A stretch of 64,000 bases of DNA from an uncultured Halomonas sp. (GTDB taxonomy: Bacteria > Pseudomonadota > Gammaproteobacteria > Pseudomonadales > Halomonadaceae), in contig NZ_CANLFS010000002.1 in NCBI RefSeq assembly GCF_947490095.1, positions 241,269 to 305,268 of the forward strand, in the 5' to 3' direction. The notes under the pieces are model-generated. The model was not told the origin of the DNA. It saw only the letters and a program-made list of their open reading frames with translations, and searched no databases. The translations under genes were made by a program, and so were the position numbers. The first letter of the stretch is position 1. Each line of letters opens with the position of its first letter. Shown in pieces: positions 18,124-27,422 of this stretch.

Positions 18124-18443
18124 CGGATAGCACAACACCGACCGATCAGCCCAAGAAGCCCACGCCGGTAGCCGAGCTTAGCCTCGACGAGCTGGAGATG
18201 GCGGTATTGGTCGAGCGCATCAAGGCGGAAGATCCCGATTCGCTTAAGCGCATCGGAGACACCCGGGCGGCCAAGCTCGTGGCGGCAACCCTGCGTGCCC
18301 TGCGCAATGAGCTGGATGAGGTGCCCGAGCGCCGGGTTCGCCTGAAGGAGATGGGGACCTTTGTGGTGCGCCAAGTGGAGCATCCCAAGAATGGCAAGCT
18401 GGTGCAGCGCATCGCCCTCAACCCCGGCGGGCGCGAAACCTAA
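18120..18443 (+). CDS. Small basic/acidic protein with a faint HU-like C-terminal half
   Basis: 107 residues. The N-terminal 25 are Pro/Thr-rich and probably disordered. Residues 25-70 are helical (LDELEMAVLVERIKAEDP; KLVAATLRALRNELDE). Residues 72-104 (RVRLKEMGTFVVRQVEHP; GKLVQRIALNPG) resemble the beta-arm region of HU/IHF proteins, where GFGTFxVR followed by a G-rich turn is typical. The likeness is weak. It is coupled to the preceding glycosyltransferase by an ATGA overlap with AGGAG upstream, so it may be a regulator or a structural partner. Function unknown. Confidence 0.6.
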   Translation: MTDSTTPTDQPKKPTPVAELSLDELEMAVLVERIKAEDPDSLKRIGDTRAAKLVAATLRALRNELDEVPERRVRLKEMGTFVVRQVEHPKNGKLVQRIALNPGGRET

Positions 18444-18458
18444 CGTTAAGGAAATGCC

Positions 18459-19865
18459 ATGCACCTGCTGATTCCGGTATTTTTCAACGCCTCCTTCGGG
18501 GGAGTCCACGAGAACGTGCGGGCCACGGCGCTGTTTATGCTCTCGCGCCGGCACCGGGTCAGCGTGGTGTGTCGCCCCGGGCCCTTCGCCGAACAGCTGC
18601 GCGAGCAGGGGGCGGGGGTAATCGAGACCGACTATGCGGAAGGCTCGTTCGCCGCTGCGCTGGAAGAAATTGAAGCGCTGCACGAGCAGCACTCCATCGA
18701 CCTGGTGCATGCTCATCCCTTTGCCGCGCGTCGGCTGGGGATGATCGTGGCCCAGGTGTTGGGGCTACCCTGCGTGGTCACCATGCATCGCAAGTACGTG
18801 GATGCGCTACCCGCTACCATCGACCGGCTGGATGCGGTGTTTACCGTCTCCGAGGGCATTCGCCACTACCTGCTGACGGAAGGCGGCATCGAGGCACCGG
18901 AAAAGCTGCATATGGTGCCCAATACGCCGGATGCCAAGCTCTTCAAGTCAGTCAAAGCGGCGCCGCCGGTCGAGGCAGAGGGGCGTGTGGTGGTGTCGCT
19001 GGTAACACGCCTGGACAAGGACAAGGCGTTTATCCTCGAGACGTTCTACCAGGCCGTGGCCCATGCGGCCGAGCACTACTCGGGCCGGATTCACTGGCAG
19101 GTAGTGGGGCAGGGCACGCTGCAGGAGGCGTTTGCCGAGCGGGTGGAGGCATTGCGCGGCGAGAACAGCGTGAGCTATACCGGCTGGCTGCAGGGCGAGG
19201 CGCTGCGCGATGCCTATTGCCGTAGCGATATGGCCATGGCGGCGGGCCGCTGTGCGCTGGAGGCGCTGAGCTGTGGCACGGCGGTGGTTGCCCTGGGGGC
19301 CAATGGTTATGTCGGCCTGGTCAATGGCGATACCTGGCAGGAAGCCGTATATACCAACTTCGGTGAAATGGGAGGCAAGCAGCAGGATCAGCTTGAAGGC
19401 GCCCTCGCGCAGGATTTCAGCCGCATGATGGCCTCCAAGGCCCAGCGCCGCCGGCTGGGGCACTTCGGCCGGCAGCTGGTTCGGCAGTTCTTCGATGCCG
19501 GCCAGATGCATCGGCGGCTGCTGGGCTTTTATCACCTGGTGGTGGCCGCCTATCAGACTCAACCCAGGGCGCCCGTACCGGCCAGCGAGTTCCTGGAGCT
19601 GCGCCTGCGCGGCTTGACGCAACACCGGCCGGAACCCTACACCCTGGCGCTGGAGCACCAGTGTGAGCCGCTGGAGGGTTTGAGCTTTGCCTGGTACCTG
19701 TATCGCAATGGCAAGGTGATTGAAAAACATCGCTACCGGCCTGAGCCGCGTCATCGCCTGACGCTGCCCGGGCCCGGGCGCTACAAGGTGCGCTGCTTCG
19801 TGAAGGATGAGCAGGGGCACAAGATCAGCCTGTATGGCCCGGAGGTAGAGGTGGGCGAGGGGTGA
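18459..19865 (+). CDS. GT4-family glycosyltransferase with C-terminal extension
   Basis: 468 residues. The N-terminal acceptor domain has VFFNASFGGVHENV and VHAHPFAARRLG; VFTVSEGIRHYLL and MVPNTPDAKLF are typical of GT4. The donor-site Glu appears in CALEALSCGTAVVALG. After residue 375 comes a separate beta-rich domain of about 90 residues (LEHQCEPLEGLSFAWYLYRN; GRYKVRCFVKDEQGHK) resembling an Ig-like or CARDB-like module. AAGGA lies just before the start. It is the last gene before a convergent minus-strand gene. Confidence 0.8.
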   Translation: MHLLIPVFFNASFGGVHENVRATALFMLSRRHRVSVVCRPGPFAEQLREQGAGVIETDYAEGSFAAALEEIEALHEQHSIDLVHAHPFAARRLGMIVAQVLGLPCVVTMHRKYVDALPATIDRLDAVFTVSEGIRHYLLTEGGIEAPEKLHMVPNTPDAKLFKSVKAAPPVEAEGRVVVSLVTRLDKDKAFILETFYQAVAHAAEHYSGRIHWQVVGQGTLQEAFAERVEALRGENSVSYTGWLQGEALRDAYCRSDMAMAAGRCALEALSCGTAVVALGANGYVGLVNGDTWQEAVYTNFGEMGGKQQDQLEGALAQDFSRMMASKAQRRRLGHFGRQLVRQFFDAGQMHRRLLGFYHLVVAAYQTQPRAPVPASEFLELRLRGLTQHRPEPYTLALEHQCEPLEGLSFAWYLYRNGKVIEKHRYRPEPRHRLTLPGPGRYKVRCFVKDEQGHKISLYGPEVEVGEG

Positions 19866-19985
19866 CATATAATCGCCCGATAAATCGGGCTCCCACCATA
19901 AATCGGGCGACCGGCGCCGAAGCGCGAAATCGCCGAAATGTCGGACCACCGATACATCGGGCGTGTGCGCGGTGGTTGGTGGGGC
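19866..19985. terminator. Convergent intergenic region with short inverted repeats
   Basis: It separates convergent genes. GCCCGAT, AA and ATCGGGC at about 19873-19888 form a 7-bp palindrome, and the core ATCGGGC recurs around 19903-19910 and 19956-19962. No T-run follows, so termination is plausible rather than shown. Confidence 0.4.
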
Positions 19986-22925
19986 CTAGGGGTTGGCGTT
20001 GATCAGCGCGGCCATATCGAATTGCCCGGTGGGGCCGGTGGCGTTCCAGTAGCCGCGGGTTTTCTTGTGGGGCAGGGGGATGTGGATCTGGATCTCCCGG
20101 CGCAGCAGGTAGGCGGGCAGGATGGCGACCCGCTGGCCCGGGGCGCTTACGTCGCCGCGAAGCAGATGATGGGCCACGGCGCGGGTGAGCAGGCCGGGCC
20201 CGGTCTTGCTCCAGGTGGTTTCGCTGTCGCGGCCGAGTATCGCCTCTACCGCCAGCTCCGAGGCCAGGGTAATGGCCGGGTGGCCGGGCACGCAGGCAAT
20301 CACGTTGTTACCCAGGATATCGAAGGGTTCACGGAAGCAGACCAGGTCGGCGTCGTGGGGCAGCAGCGCTTCCAGCCGGCCGGAGAGGCGGTCGTCGGCG
20401 TCCACATAGAGCCCGCCATGGTGGCGCAGGTAGCATAGCCGCAGCAGGTCGGCCGATTCGGCCACGTTGCCGGCCAGGCGAAAGGCCCGGGCGAAGTCGG
20501 CACCGAAGTGTTCGTGAAGGAAGGCGCTGGCTTCGGCCTTGTTGAAGCGCCGGTAGCCGAAGCCGGGCAGGTCGCACCAGCTGGCCATGATCTCCGTGAC
20601 GGCCTGTGGCGGCGTGGGGGCATCCCAGTACTGAAAGATATGGCGGGGTATCGGCGAGGCGCCATCCAGCGCCGGGCGATGCTGAACATGCCGGCGAATT
20701 ACCGGGCTTGCCGCATTGATGTAGCGCATGGCCAGGGCGGCGTCATGGTGGCCCGTGGGCAGGGCGCGGCGCTCTCGCCCCAGCAGCGAGAGGTCGGCCA
20801 TCAGGTTGCCGACCACGGTGGGGGTCAGGTGGCCGGAGGCGAGGCGTTTATGCTGGCCGCGGCGCTGGGCCTCCTGGAGCAGCTCGGCCGCGGCGTCCTC
20901 CTGGCCCTGCAGCATCAGCACGCGCAGATAGGTGTCGAGCAGGCCGTTGCCATGCAGCCGGCCGTGGACGGTCTCCAGCGCGGCCCGGGTCTCGTCGAGG
21001 TCGCCGGTTTCCAGCAGTACCTCGATGCGCAGGCGCAGCCCCTGGAGGCGTTGGGCCACCGGCAGGGGGGTATCGAGGATGGCCAGCGCCATCTCGGGAT
21101 AGCCGGCATCCATGGCCAGCCTGGCGTGCAGTACCGGCAGCCCGGCATCGTCGGGCCAGCGTCGGCGGCACAGGCGCAGGTAACGCAGCCCCAGGCGATA
21201 GTGTCTGGCGTTTCTAAGCAGGCCGGCGAGTTCCCGGGCCTGGGGCAGGGTGCGCCGCTGCCTGGGGGTGGCGAGATGAAAATCCAGCGCGGCCTCGGCG
21301 CCTTCGGCGTGTTGGATAAACTGCGCCTGGAGGGCGGCCTGCTGGTGCACGGGGATATGGCGTAGCAGGCGCTCGGCAAGCGCCGGCGCCTGTGCAATAT
21401 CCAGGCTCTCCATGGCCTTGTTGAAGAGCCCGCGGGCCACCGTTGGATGTTTTGGGCCCTGGGCCAATATGGCGTTCAAAGCGCGGCGAGCGGTCTCATG
21501 CTGGTCGAGCCGGTCGGCCTGCATCAACAGCCCCAACTGCTCGCCTTCGCTGAGCCGCTCGGTCAGCGGTTGCAAATAGGCCAGCGCTTCCCGGCAGGCC
21601 GGGGCGAGGGCGGCGGCGGTGGTCAGCTTGACGGCCTGCAGCAGCTCGGCGGCCTCAACGTCGGAAAGCGCTGGCTTAACCCGGGCCGCGTCCAGCAGTG
21701 CCGGCAGCGGTGAGGCGTCGCCCCGTTCAACGGCGGCCTCCTGAAGCAGGCTTAAGCGCAACAGGCGCGCCTGGCGGTGGTCGGGATCAAGGGCCAGCAG
21801 GCGCTCGGCTACTGCCAGCGCGGCCCGCATGCGCCCGTGGCCCTGATAGAAGCGGGCGACAGCCAGTAACACGTCGGGGTTATCGGCGTGATGCCGGCGG
21901 AGCCGGCGCAGGCTGTCCAGCGCCTGGCGAGTCTGGCCGCTTTGCTGCTGTAGTTTAAAGAGCAGGAGCAGTAGCCCCAGCCGCTCGGGCGTTGCCGCCA
22001 GGGCCTGCTCGAGGCATGCCAAGGCCTGAGAGGTCTCGCCGGCATTACTCAGCAGTTGGGCGTATTGCTGGTGCAGCGAAGGGTTGTTGGGGTGTGCGTG
22101 GGGTGGATGGCGTTGCACCGCCTCGCGAGCGCGCTCAAGCGCGGTTTCCAGCTTGCCCTGTTGGTTCGTGGCCTGAATCCACAGGCGCTGGAGGATCGGC
22201 GAAGTGACGCCATCGGCCAGGGCCTGCTCGGCGAGGCGCTCGGCCAGGGCGGAGTCGCCTTCGGCCTGGGCGCGGCGCACTCGCTTGATGGCCATGCTTT
22301 GGGTCAGTTGGCGCTTGAGTGGCAGCGCCTTTTGATGCCCGGGTTCGATACTTAGCATGCGCTCGACCACCGCCAGTGCGGCCTGGGTGCGCCCGCGGCC
22401 CTGGTAGAAGCGGGCGGCGGCCAGCAGCACGGTAAGGTTGTCGAATTGCTGGTGGCGCAGCCGGCGCAGGCCATCCAGCGACTGGCCAAGCTGGCCCGCT
22501 TTCGGCAGCAGTTTGATCTGCAATAGCTGCAGCCCGATATGGTCGGGTTTTACCGTCAGGGCCTGCGCGAGATACGCCAGCGCTTGTTCGGTCTCGCCGG
22601 CATTGGCCAGCAGCTGGGCATGGAGCTGGTGCAGCGCCGGGTCCGCGGGATGCCGTTCAATCGCTTCTCGGGCACGCTCGAGGGCAGCCTCCCGCTTGCC
22701 CTGGGCGTTGGTGGCCTGAATCCATAGACGGCGGAGTATGGGGGAGCCGGCGGCCTCGCTCAGGGCCTGCTCGGCGAGGCGCTCGGCCAGGGCGGGGTCG
22801 CCCTCGGCCAGGGCGCGGCGGATCCGCTTGGCGGGCGGCTCCTTGGGCGGCTCTTCAAGGGTCCTGGGTTGGGCGGTATCGAGCTGAGAAGCGGGTGTTT
22901 CGGTTGCCATGCTGGCCCCATACAA
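19986..22925 (-). CDS. TPR-repeat protein with GT32-type glycosyltransferase domain
   Basis: 979 residues on the minus strand. About residues 30-700 are tandem TPR-like helices (LAERLAEQALSEAAGSPILR; HQLHAQLLANAGETEQALAY), including a clear duplication of a block of about 190 residues. The C-terminus (about 740-960) is a glycosyltransferase with a DXD sugar-binding region: PRHIFQYWDAPTPPQ, then HGGLYVDADDRLSG near residue 835, the signature of the Gly_transf_sug/GT32 group. TPRs probably scaffold protein partners. It is the only minus-strand gene in the sugar region apart from the transposase and the Hint protein. Confidence 0.8.
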   Translation of the reverse strand: MYGASMATETPASQLDTAQPRTLEEPPKEPPAKRIRRALAEGDPALAERLAEQALSEAAGSPILRRLWIQATNAQGKREAALERAREAIERHPADPALHQLHAQLLANAGETEQALAYLAQALTVKPDHIGLQLLQIKLLPKAGQLGQSLDGLRRLRHQQFDNLTVLLAAARFYQGRGRTQAALAVVERMLSIEPGHQKALPLKRQLTQSMAIKRVRRAQAEGDSALAERLAEQALADGVTSPILQRLWIQATNQQGKLETALERAREAVQRHPPHAHPNNPSLHQQYAQLLSNAGETSQALACLEQALAATPERLGLLLLLFKLQQQSGQTRQALDSLRRLRRHHADNPDVLLAVARFYQGHGRMRAALAVAERLLALDPDHRQARLLRLSLLQEAAVERGDASPLPALLDAARVKPALSDVEAAELLQAVKLTTAAALAPACREALAYLQPLTERLSEGEQLGLLMQADRLDQHETARRALNAILAQGPKHPTVARGLFNKAMESLDIAQAPALAERLLRHIPVHQQAALQAQFIQHAEGAEAALDFHLATPRQRRTLPQARELAGLLRNARHYRLGLRYLRLCRRRWPDDAGLPVLHARLAMDAGYPEMALAILDTPLPVAQRLQGLRLRIEVLLETGDLDETRAALETVHGRLHGNGLLDTYLRVLMLQGQEDAAAELLQEAQRRGQHKRLASGHLTPTVVGNLMADLSLLGRERRALPTGHHDAALAMRYINAASPVIRRHVQHRPALDGASPIPRHIFQYWDAPTPPQAVTEIMASWCDLPGFGYRRFNKAEASAFLHEHFGADFARAFRLAGNVAESADLLRLCYLRHHGGLYVDADDRLSGRLEALLPHDADLVCFREPFDILGNNVIACVPGHPAITLASELAVEAILGRDSETTWSKTGPGLLTRAVAHHLLRGDVSAPGQRVAILPAYLLRREIQIHIPLPHKKTRGYWNATGPTGQFDMAALINANP

Positions 22926-23290
22926 AGGAAAATGCCGTTAATGAATGGCGCTAATATAGCAAATAGGGCGGTAGCTTGAGAGTGGCACCGCTCGATACAT
23001 CGGCAACCGGCCAACTGGGGTCAGACCCCCAACCCCCGGGGTCAGACCCCAATCGACGGGGTCTGACCCCAATCGACGATCGGCAACTGGGGGCCAACTG
23101 GGGTCAGACCCCTAACCCCTGGGGTCTGACCCCAATCGACGATCGGCAGCCGGGGGCCAGCTGGGGGGCAACTGGGGGTCAGACCCCCAACCCCCGGGGT
23201 CTGACCCCAATCGACGGGGTCTGACCCCAGTTGGTGGGTTGGCCGGTTGCTGACTGCCAACACAATTTGAATCAACAGAGGGTAGCGCGT
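22926..23290. repeat. Cluster of eight GGGGTC(A/T)GACCCC palindromes
   Basis: Between divergent genes. Thirteen-base near-palindromes GGGGTCAGACCCC or GGGGTCTGACCCC begin at about 23017, 23038, 23058, 23100, 23120, 23175, 23198 and 23217, separated by short variants of CAATCGACGATCGGCA. The pattern is REP-like. Any promoter for glmM or the minus-strand gene must lie in or around this cluster; the 60 bases before 23290 show none I can support. Confidence 0.85.
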
Positions 23291-24628
23291 ATGCGGAAGT
23301 ATTTTGGTACCGATGGGGTGCGGGGCCGGGTGGGGGAGTTTCCCATGACGCCGGATTTCGCGATGAAGCTGGGCTGGGCCGCGGGCAAGGTGCTGGGCGC
23401 GGAGGGCAGTGGCGAGGTGGTGATCGGCAAGGATACCCGGGCCAGCGGCTATATGCTGGAATCGGCGCTGGAGGCGGGGTTCTCGGCGGCGGGGGTGAAC
23501 ATCGCCCTGGTGGGGCCGCTGCCGACGCCGGCCATCGCCTATCTGGCCACTACCTTCCGGGCGAGTGCCGGGGTGGTCATCAGCGCCTCGCATAATCCCT
23601 TCTATGATAACGGCATCAAGCTGTTCGCCGCGTCCGGCCGCAAGCTGACCGACGCCCAGGAGGTGGAGATCGAGGGCTGGCTGGAGCAGGCGCTGACCAC
23701 GGGCATGACCTGTGTGTCGTCGGATCGGCTCGGCAAGGTCAGGCGCATTGACGACGCCGGCGGGCGCTACGTGGAGTACTGCAAGTCGCACTTTCCGGGC
23801 CGGCAGAGCCTGGGTGGCTTGAAGATCGTGATCGATAGCGCCAATGGCGCGGCGTACCGGGTGGGGCCGACGGTCTATCGTGAGCTGGGGGCGGAGGTGA
23901 TCAGCCTGCACGACCGGCCCACCGGCGTGAACATCAACGAGGAGTGCGGCGCCACGCACCTGGCAAGCCTGCAGGCGGCGGTGATCGAGAACAAGGCCGA
24001 CCTGGGCATTGCCGTGGACGGCGACGCCGACCGCCTGATGATGGTGGACCACACCGGGGCGGTCGTGGATGGGGATGAGCTGCTGTACATGATGGCCCGG
24101 GTGGCACAAACGGAAGGCTACACCGGCGGGGTGGTGGGCACCCTGATGAGCAACCTGGGCCTCGAGCTGGCGCTGGGGGAACTGGGCATACCGTTCAAGC
24201 GCGCCAAGGTCGGCGACCGCTATGTGATGGAGCAGCTGAGTGCCACCGGCTGGCGCATCGGCGGCGAGAGTTCGGGGCACCTGCTCAGTCTGGATCACGC
24301 CGCCACCGGCGATGCGATCATCGCCTCGGTGCGCGTGCTGGCGGCGCTGCAGCAGCAGGACGCGGTGCTGCACAGGGCCAAGCAGGGCATGCAGAAGCTG
24401 CCCCAGACGCTGATCAACGTGGCCTATGTGGCGAAGGCGGGGGATGACCCGCTCGAGGCGCCTGGCGTGAAGGCGGCGGTGAGCCGGGCCGAAAGCCAGC
24501 TGGGCGACACCGGCAGGGTGCTGCTGCGCAAGTCGGGCACCGAGCCGCTGGTGCGTGTGATGGTGGAGGCCAAGGACGCCGGCCAGGCCAGCCGCTGCGC
24601 CGAAGACATCGCCGGCGCGCTGAACTGA
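23291..24628 (+). CDS. glmM: Phosphoglucosamine mutase
   Basis: 445 residues, the standard GlmM length. It interconverts glucosamine-6-phosphate and glucosamine-1-phosphate for UDP-GlcNAc. It begins [20 protein letters not shown]; the catalytic serine loop is [17 protein letters not shown], the metal loop is DGDADRLMM, and the sugar/phosphate loops are GESSGHL and [12 protein letters not shown]. The frame is open upstream to 23231, but the family start is the ATG at 23291. GlmM is essential and usually sits with folP and ftsH, so this copy beside capsule genes may be a second one; that cannot be checked here. Confidence 0.93.
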   Translation: MRKYFGTDGVRGRVGEFPMTPDFAMKLGWAAGKVLGAEGSGEVVIGKDTRASGYMLESALEAGFSAAGVNIALVGPLPTPAIAYLATTFRASAGVVISASHNPFYDNGIKLFAASGRKLTDAQEVEIEGWLEQALTTGMTCVSSDRLGKVRRIDDAGGRYVEYCKSHFPGRQSLGGLKIVIDSANGAAYRVGPTVYRELGAEVISLHDRPTGVNINEECGATHLASLQAAVIENKADLGIAVDGDADRLMMVDHTGAVVDGDELLYMMARVAQTEGYTGGVVGTLMSNLGLELALGELGIPFKRAKVGDRYVMEQLSATGWRIGGESSGHLLSLDHAATGDAIIASVRVLAALQQQDAVLHRAKQGMQKLPQTLINVAYVAKAGDDPLEAPGVKAAVSRAESQLGDTGRVLLRKSGTEPLVRVMVEAKDAGQASRCAEDIAGALN

Positions 24629-24702
24629 GGCAGGGGGCTTCCCGCTCTTTCGATTATCCAATTCGATCATCCAATTCGATCACCCAATGAGGCCCAGGGC
24701 CC

Positions 24703-25476
24703 ATGTACAAGATATTCGACACGGTCGACGAGGTGTCTCGCTACACCGCCCAGCGACTGAGAGACATCATCCTGGCCAAGCCCGAGGCGGTGCTGGGCCT
24801 GGCCACCGGCGGCACCATGGAGCCGATGTATGCCCGGCTGGTGGAGATGCTGCAGACCTCCCCCGGGGACCTCTCCCGGCTGACGACCTTCAACCTGGAC
24901 GAGTATATCGGCCTGGCGGCCTCGCACCCGCAGAGCTACCGCTACTTCATGGGCCGGCACCTGTTCGACAAGCTGAGCCTGACGCCGGAGAGGGTGCACC
25001 TGCCCGACGGCCTGGCCGAGGATATCGACGGGGCCTGCCGGGCCTACTCCGCGGCCATTCAGGCCGCGGGCGGGCTCGACCTGCAGCTGCTGGGCATCGG
25101 TTCGAACGGGCATATCGGCTTTAACGAGCCCCATACCCGCTTTAGCTGTCGCACCCACGCCATCGCGCTTTCCGAGCAGACGCGCCGCGACAACGGCCGC
25201 TTCTTCAACGACCCGGACGAGGTGCCCACCCATGCGCTGACCCTGGGCATCCAGGACATCCTGGAGGCCAGGGAGGTCCTGCTGGTGGCCACCGGCCCCG
25301 GCAAGGCCGGCATCATGGCCGAGCTCTACCGCAGCGACGCGGATGAAGCCCTGCCCGCCTCGGCACTGAAGCGCCACCCCAACGTCACGATCGTGATGGA
25401 TAGCGAAGCCGCCGCCCTGCTGCCCTTGGGGTCAGACCCCACCCCGGGGTCAGACCCCGCCCCCCATGGGGTCTGA
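24703..25476 (+). CDS. nagB: Glucosamine-6-phosphate deaminase
   Basis: 257 residues. It converts glucosamine-6-phosphate to fructose-6-phosphate and ammonia, linking amino sugars with central metabolism. Motifs: LGLATGGTMEPMY, TFNLDEYIGLAASHPQSY with the catalytic Asp, and GIGSNGHIGFNEP. The last 15 or so residues (LGSDPTPGSDPAPHGV) are encoded by GGGGTC palindromes, so the native C-terminus has been replaced or extended by repeat DNA. The stop lies inside the repeat that also provides the next gene's first possible start. Adjacent glmM suggests amino-sugar precursor balance. Confidence 0.88.
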   Translation: MYKIFDTVDEVSRYTAQRLRDIILAKPEAVLGLATGGTMEPMYARLVEMLQTSPGDLSRLTTFNLDEYIGLAASHPQSYRYFMGRHLFDKLSLTPERVHLPDGLAEDIDGACRAYSAAIQAAGGLDLQLLGIGSNGHIGFNEPHTRFSCRTHAIALSEQTRRDNGRFFNDPDEVPTHALTLGIQDILEAREVLLVATGPGKAGIMAELYRSDADEALPASALKRHPNVTIVMDSEAAALLPLGSDPTPGSDPAPHGV

Positions 25477-25480
25477 CCCC
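25428..25480. repeat. Three GGGGTC palindromes spanning a gene junction
   Basis: Two GGGGTCAGACCCC copies and one GGGGTCTGACCCC. They encode the nagB C-terminus and run up to the ATG of the next glycosyltransferase gene. Confidence 0.9.
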
Positions 25481-27226
25481 ATGAGTGTGCGAGCAGAAGC
25501 GGATCTCCTCGAACACAGCCCCTGGTTCGATGCCGACTGGTACTCGGCTCGGTACCCCGATGTGGCGCTTGCCGGGCTCGAGCCGGCGGTGCATTACCTG
25601 CGCGTGGGCGAACGGCTGGGGCGGCGGCCCGGCCCGGGGTTCGACCCGGCCTGGTATCTCGCCGAATACCCGGATGTGGCCAGCGCCGGCATCAGCCCGC
25701 TGATGCACTTTCTGCGCCACGGCGAGGCGGAGGGGCGGCTGCCACAACGCCTCGAGGCGCTGGCACTCGAGCAGGAGCTGTGGCGCCGGCACGCCGCAGA
25801 CCCGGCCCCGAGCCGCGACGCGCTACATGAGTTGTTGGATGTGGCGGGGCGCGAGGCGAGCTATGCCGCCTGGGCCCTGGCGCGCTGGTACGCCTGGCAG
25901 GAGGAATGGACTCGGGTGGCGGGGCTGCTGGCCGAGCGTGACCACGGGGCGGCGCAGGCCTTGCCCCGGGATTTCGCGCCGCGGCTGCTGGAGGTGGAAG
26001 CGCTGATGCGCCTGGCGCGCTTCGAGCCGGCCGCGCAGCGCCTGGCGGCGCTGGAGGCCGTGGCGCCGGATTACCATGATGCGGCCCTGGCCCGCGCCAA
26101 CCTGCTGGCGGCACGCGCCCAGGCGGCGGGGGAGCCCGGGCGTTTCGACGCCGAGCGCCTGGCATTGATCAATGGCGTATGGCGCCGCCAGGGGTTGGCG
26201 GAAGTCGAACCGGCAGACCCGGCGGCACCGCTCTCCCTGGATAACCTGGCGTTTCACGCCTCACAGCGCACGCCTAGCCCCTCACCCCTCACGCCTAACC
26301 CTTCACGCCTAACCCTTCACCCCTCACGCCTCACGCCTAACCATTCACCCTTCACCATTCACCATTCACCTCTGACCCCTAACCATTCACCATTCACCGT
26401 TAACCATTCACCTCTGACCCCTAACCCTTCACGATTCACCCCTCACCCCTCACCCCTTATCACCGTTATCGTGCCGGCCTATCACGCCGCGCAGAGCCTG
26501 CCCACGGCGTTGGCGAGCCTGGCGGCGCAGCGTGGGGTGCGTCTCGAGGTGATCGTGGTGGATGATGCCTCGCCGGATGCGACGGCGGCGGTGGCCGAGG
26601 CCTTCGCCGAGCGCGATGCGCGCTTTCGGGTGATTCGCCAGGCGTTTAACCAGGGGGCCTATGCGGCGCGCAACCGGGGCCTCGCGGAGGCGCGGGGCGA
26701 GTTTATCACCGTGCACGACAGCGATGACTGGTCGCATCCCGACAAGCTGGCGGTGCAGGTGCGGGGGCTCGAGGCGCATCCCGAATGGATGGCGTGCAAC
26801 TCGCATTGGGTGCGCTGTACGCCGTCGCTGGTGTTTGGGCATTGGCGGTTGATGCAGGGCTGGGTGTATCGCAATACTTCGGCCTTGATGTTTCGCCGCC
26901 GGGTCTTCGAGGTCCTGGGCTACTGGGATCGGGTACGGGTGGATGCCGATACCGAGTATTACCATCGTATTCGCGCGGCCTTTGGTGGCCAGGCCCTGGG
27001 GGAGGTGTTGCCGGGGGTGCCGCTGGCCTTTGGCAGGGTGACGAGTGGCTCGCTGACCACGGTGGGGCCGACGCACCTGGTGACCCAGTTCGCCGGCCTG
27101 CGCCACGACTACCAGCAGGCGGCACTGGGCTGGCATCGCGAGGCCGCCGGCGACCCGCAGCGGCTCTACCTTCCCGCCGAACCCGACCGCCGACCCTTCG
27201 TGGCGCCGGCCGCCATGCTGCCATAG
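25481..27226 (+). CDS. GT2-family glycosyltransferase with N-terminal FD-WY modules and a repeat-encoded linker
   Basis: 581 residues from the ATG at 25481; an in-frame ATG at 25466 lies inside a palindromic repeat and adds five residues. Two N-terminal modules share SPWFDADWYSARYPDVALAG and FDPAWYLAEYPDVASAG. About residues 95-260 are helical. About 265-325 are a Pro/Ser/Thr/His linker built from 7-base DNA repeats. The GT2 (GT-A) domain follows: ITVIVPAYHAAQSLPTALAS, VVDDASPDAT and HDSDDWSHPDKLA. Probably a cytoplasmic or membrane-associated transferase for the polymer; donor unknown. Confidence 0.8.
   Translation: MSVRAEADLLEHSPWFDADWYSARYPDVALAGLEPAVHYLRVGERLGRRPGPGFDPAWYLAEYPDVASAGISPLMHFLRHGEAEGRLPQRLEALALEQELWRRHAADPAPSRDALHELLDVAGREASYAAWALARWYAWQEEWTRVAGLLAERDHGAAQALPRDFAPRLLEVEALMRLARFEPAAQRLAALEAVAPDYHDAALARANLLAARAQAAGEPGRFDAERLALINGVWRRQGLAEVEPADPAAPLSLDNLAFHASQRTPSPSPLTPNPSRLTLHPSRLTPNHSPFTIHHSPLTPNHSPFTVNHSPLTPNPSRFTPHPSPLITVIVPAYHAAQSLPTALASLAAQRGVRLEVIVVDDASPDATAAVAEAFAERDARFRVIRQAFNQGAYAARNRGLAEARGEFITVHDSDDWSHPDKLAVQVRGLEAHPEWMACNSHWVRCTPSLVFGHWRLMQGWVYRNTSALMFRRRVFEVLGYWDRVRVDADTEYYHRIRAAFGGQALGEVLPGVPLAFGRVTSGSLTTVGPTHLVTQFAGLRHDYQQAALGWHREAAGDPQRLYLPAEPDRRPFVAPAAMLP
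26271..26459. repeat. Heptamer repeat array inside a glycosyltransferase gene
   Basis: About 26 consecutive 7-base units with consensus YTMACCM: TTCACCA, CTAACCC, CTCACGC and CTGACCC, all in one orientation. Positions 2, 4 and 5 (T, A, C) hardly vary; 1, 3, 6 and 7 do. Three heptamers make 21 bases, so the protein shows a matching 7-residue period ([21 protein letters not shown]). Confidence 0.92.
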
Positions 27227-27318
27227 GCGGCATTTTTGCGTATCATTCTCCTTTTTTCGCCTTGTCTATCATGACGCGCGCCGACACCTATTTACGCCGA
27301 TAGCGACCTATGCATAGC

Positions 27319-27393
27319 CTTCTATCTATTGTCTTTCCATCTATTGTCTTTCCATCTATTGCTTTTCCATCTATCGCCTTTCCATCTATTGCC
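27319..27393. repeat. 15-bp tandem repeat upstream of a gene
   Basis: Five units of TTTCCATCTATTGYC, the first degenerate, starting at 27319, 27334, 27349, 27364 and 27379. It fills the gap just before the next ribosome-binding site, in an intergenic stretch of about 200 bp with no other clear feature. It could tune expression by copy number. Confidence 0.85.
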
Positions 27394-27422
27394 TTTCACT
27401 ACGCTTGAGCAGGAGTCCTGAC

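Noticed and set aside
18948..19949. Minus-strand frame opposite the GT4 gene
   Set aside because: Composition is typical of antisense frames and the plus-strand gene is well supported.
22980..23230. GGGGTC repeats as a CRISPR array or plasmid iteron origin
   Set aside because: Spacing is irregular, the motif also lies in coding ends and other junctions, and there is no rep gene.
23042..24670. Minus-strand frame of about 540 codons over glmM
   Set aside because: Shadow frame in G+C-rich DNA; glmM on the other strand has all family motifs.
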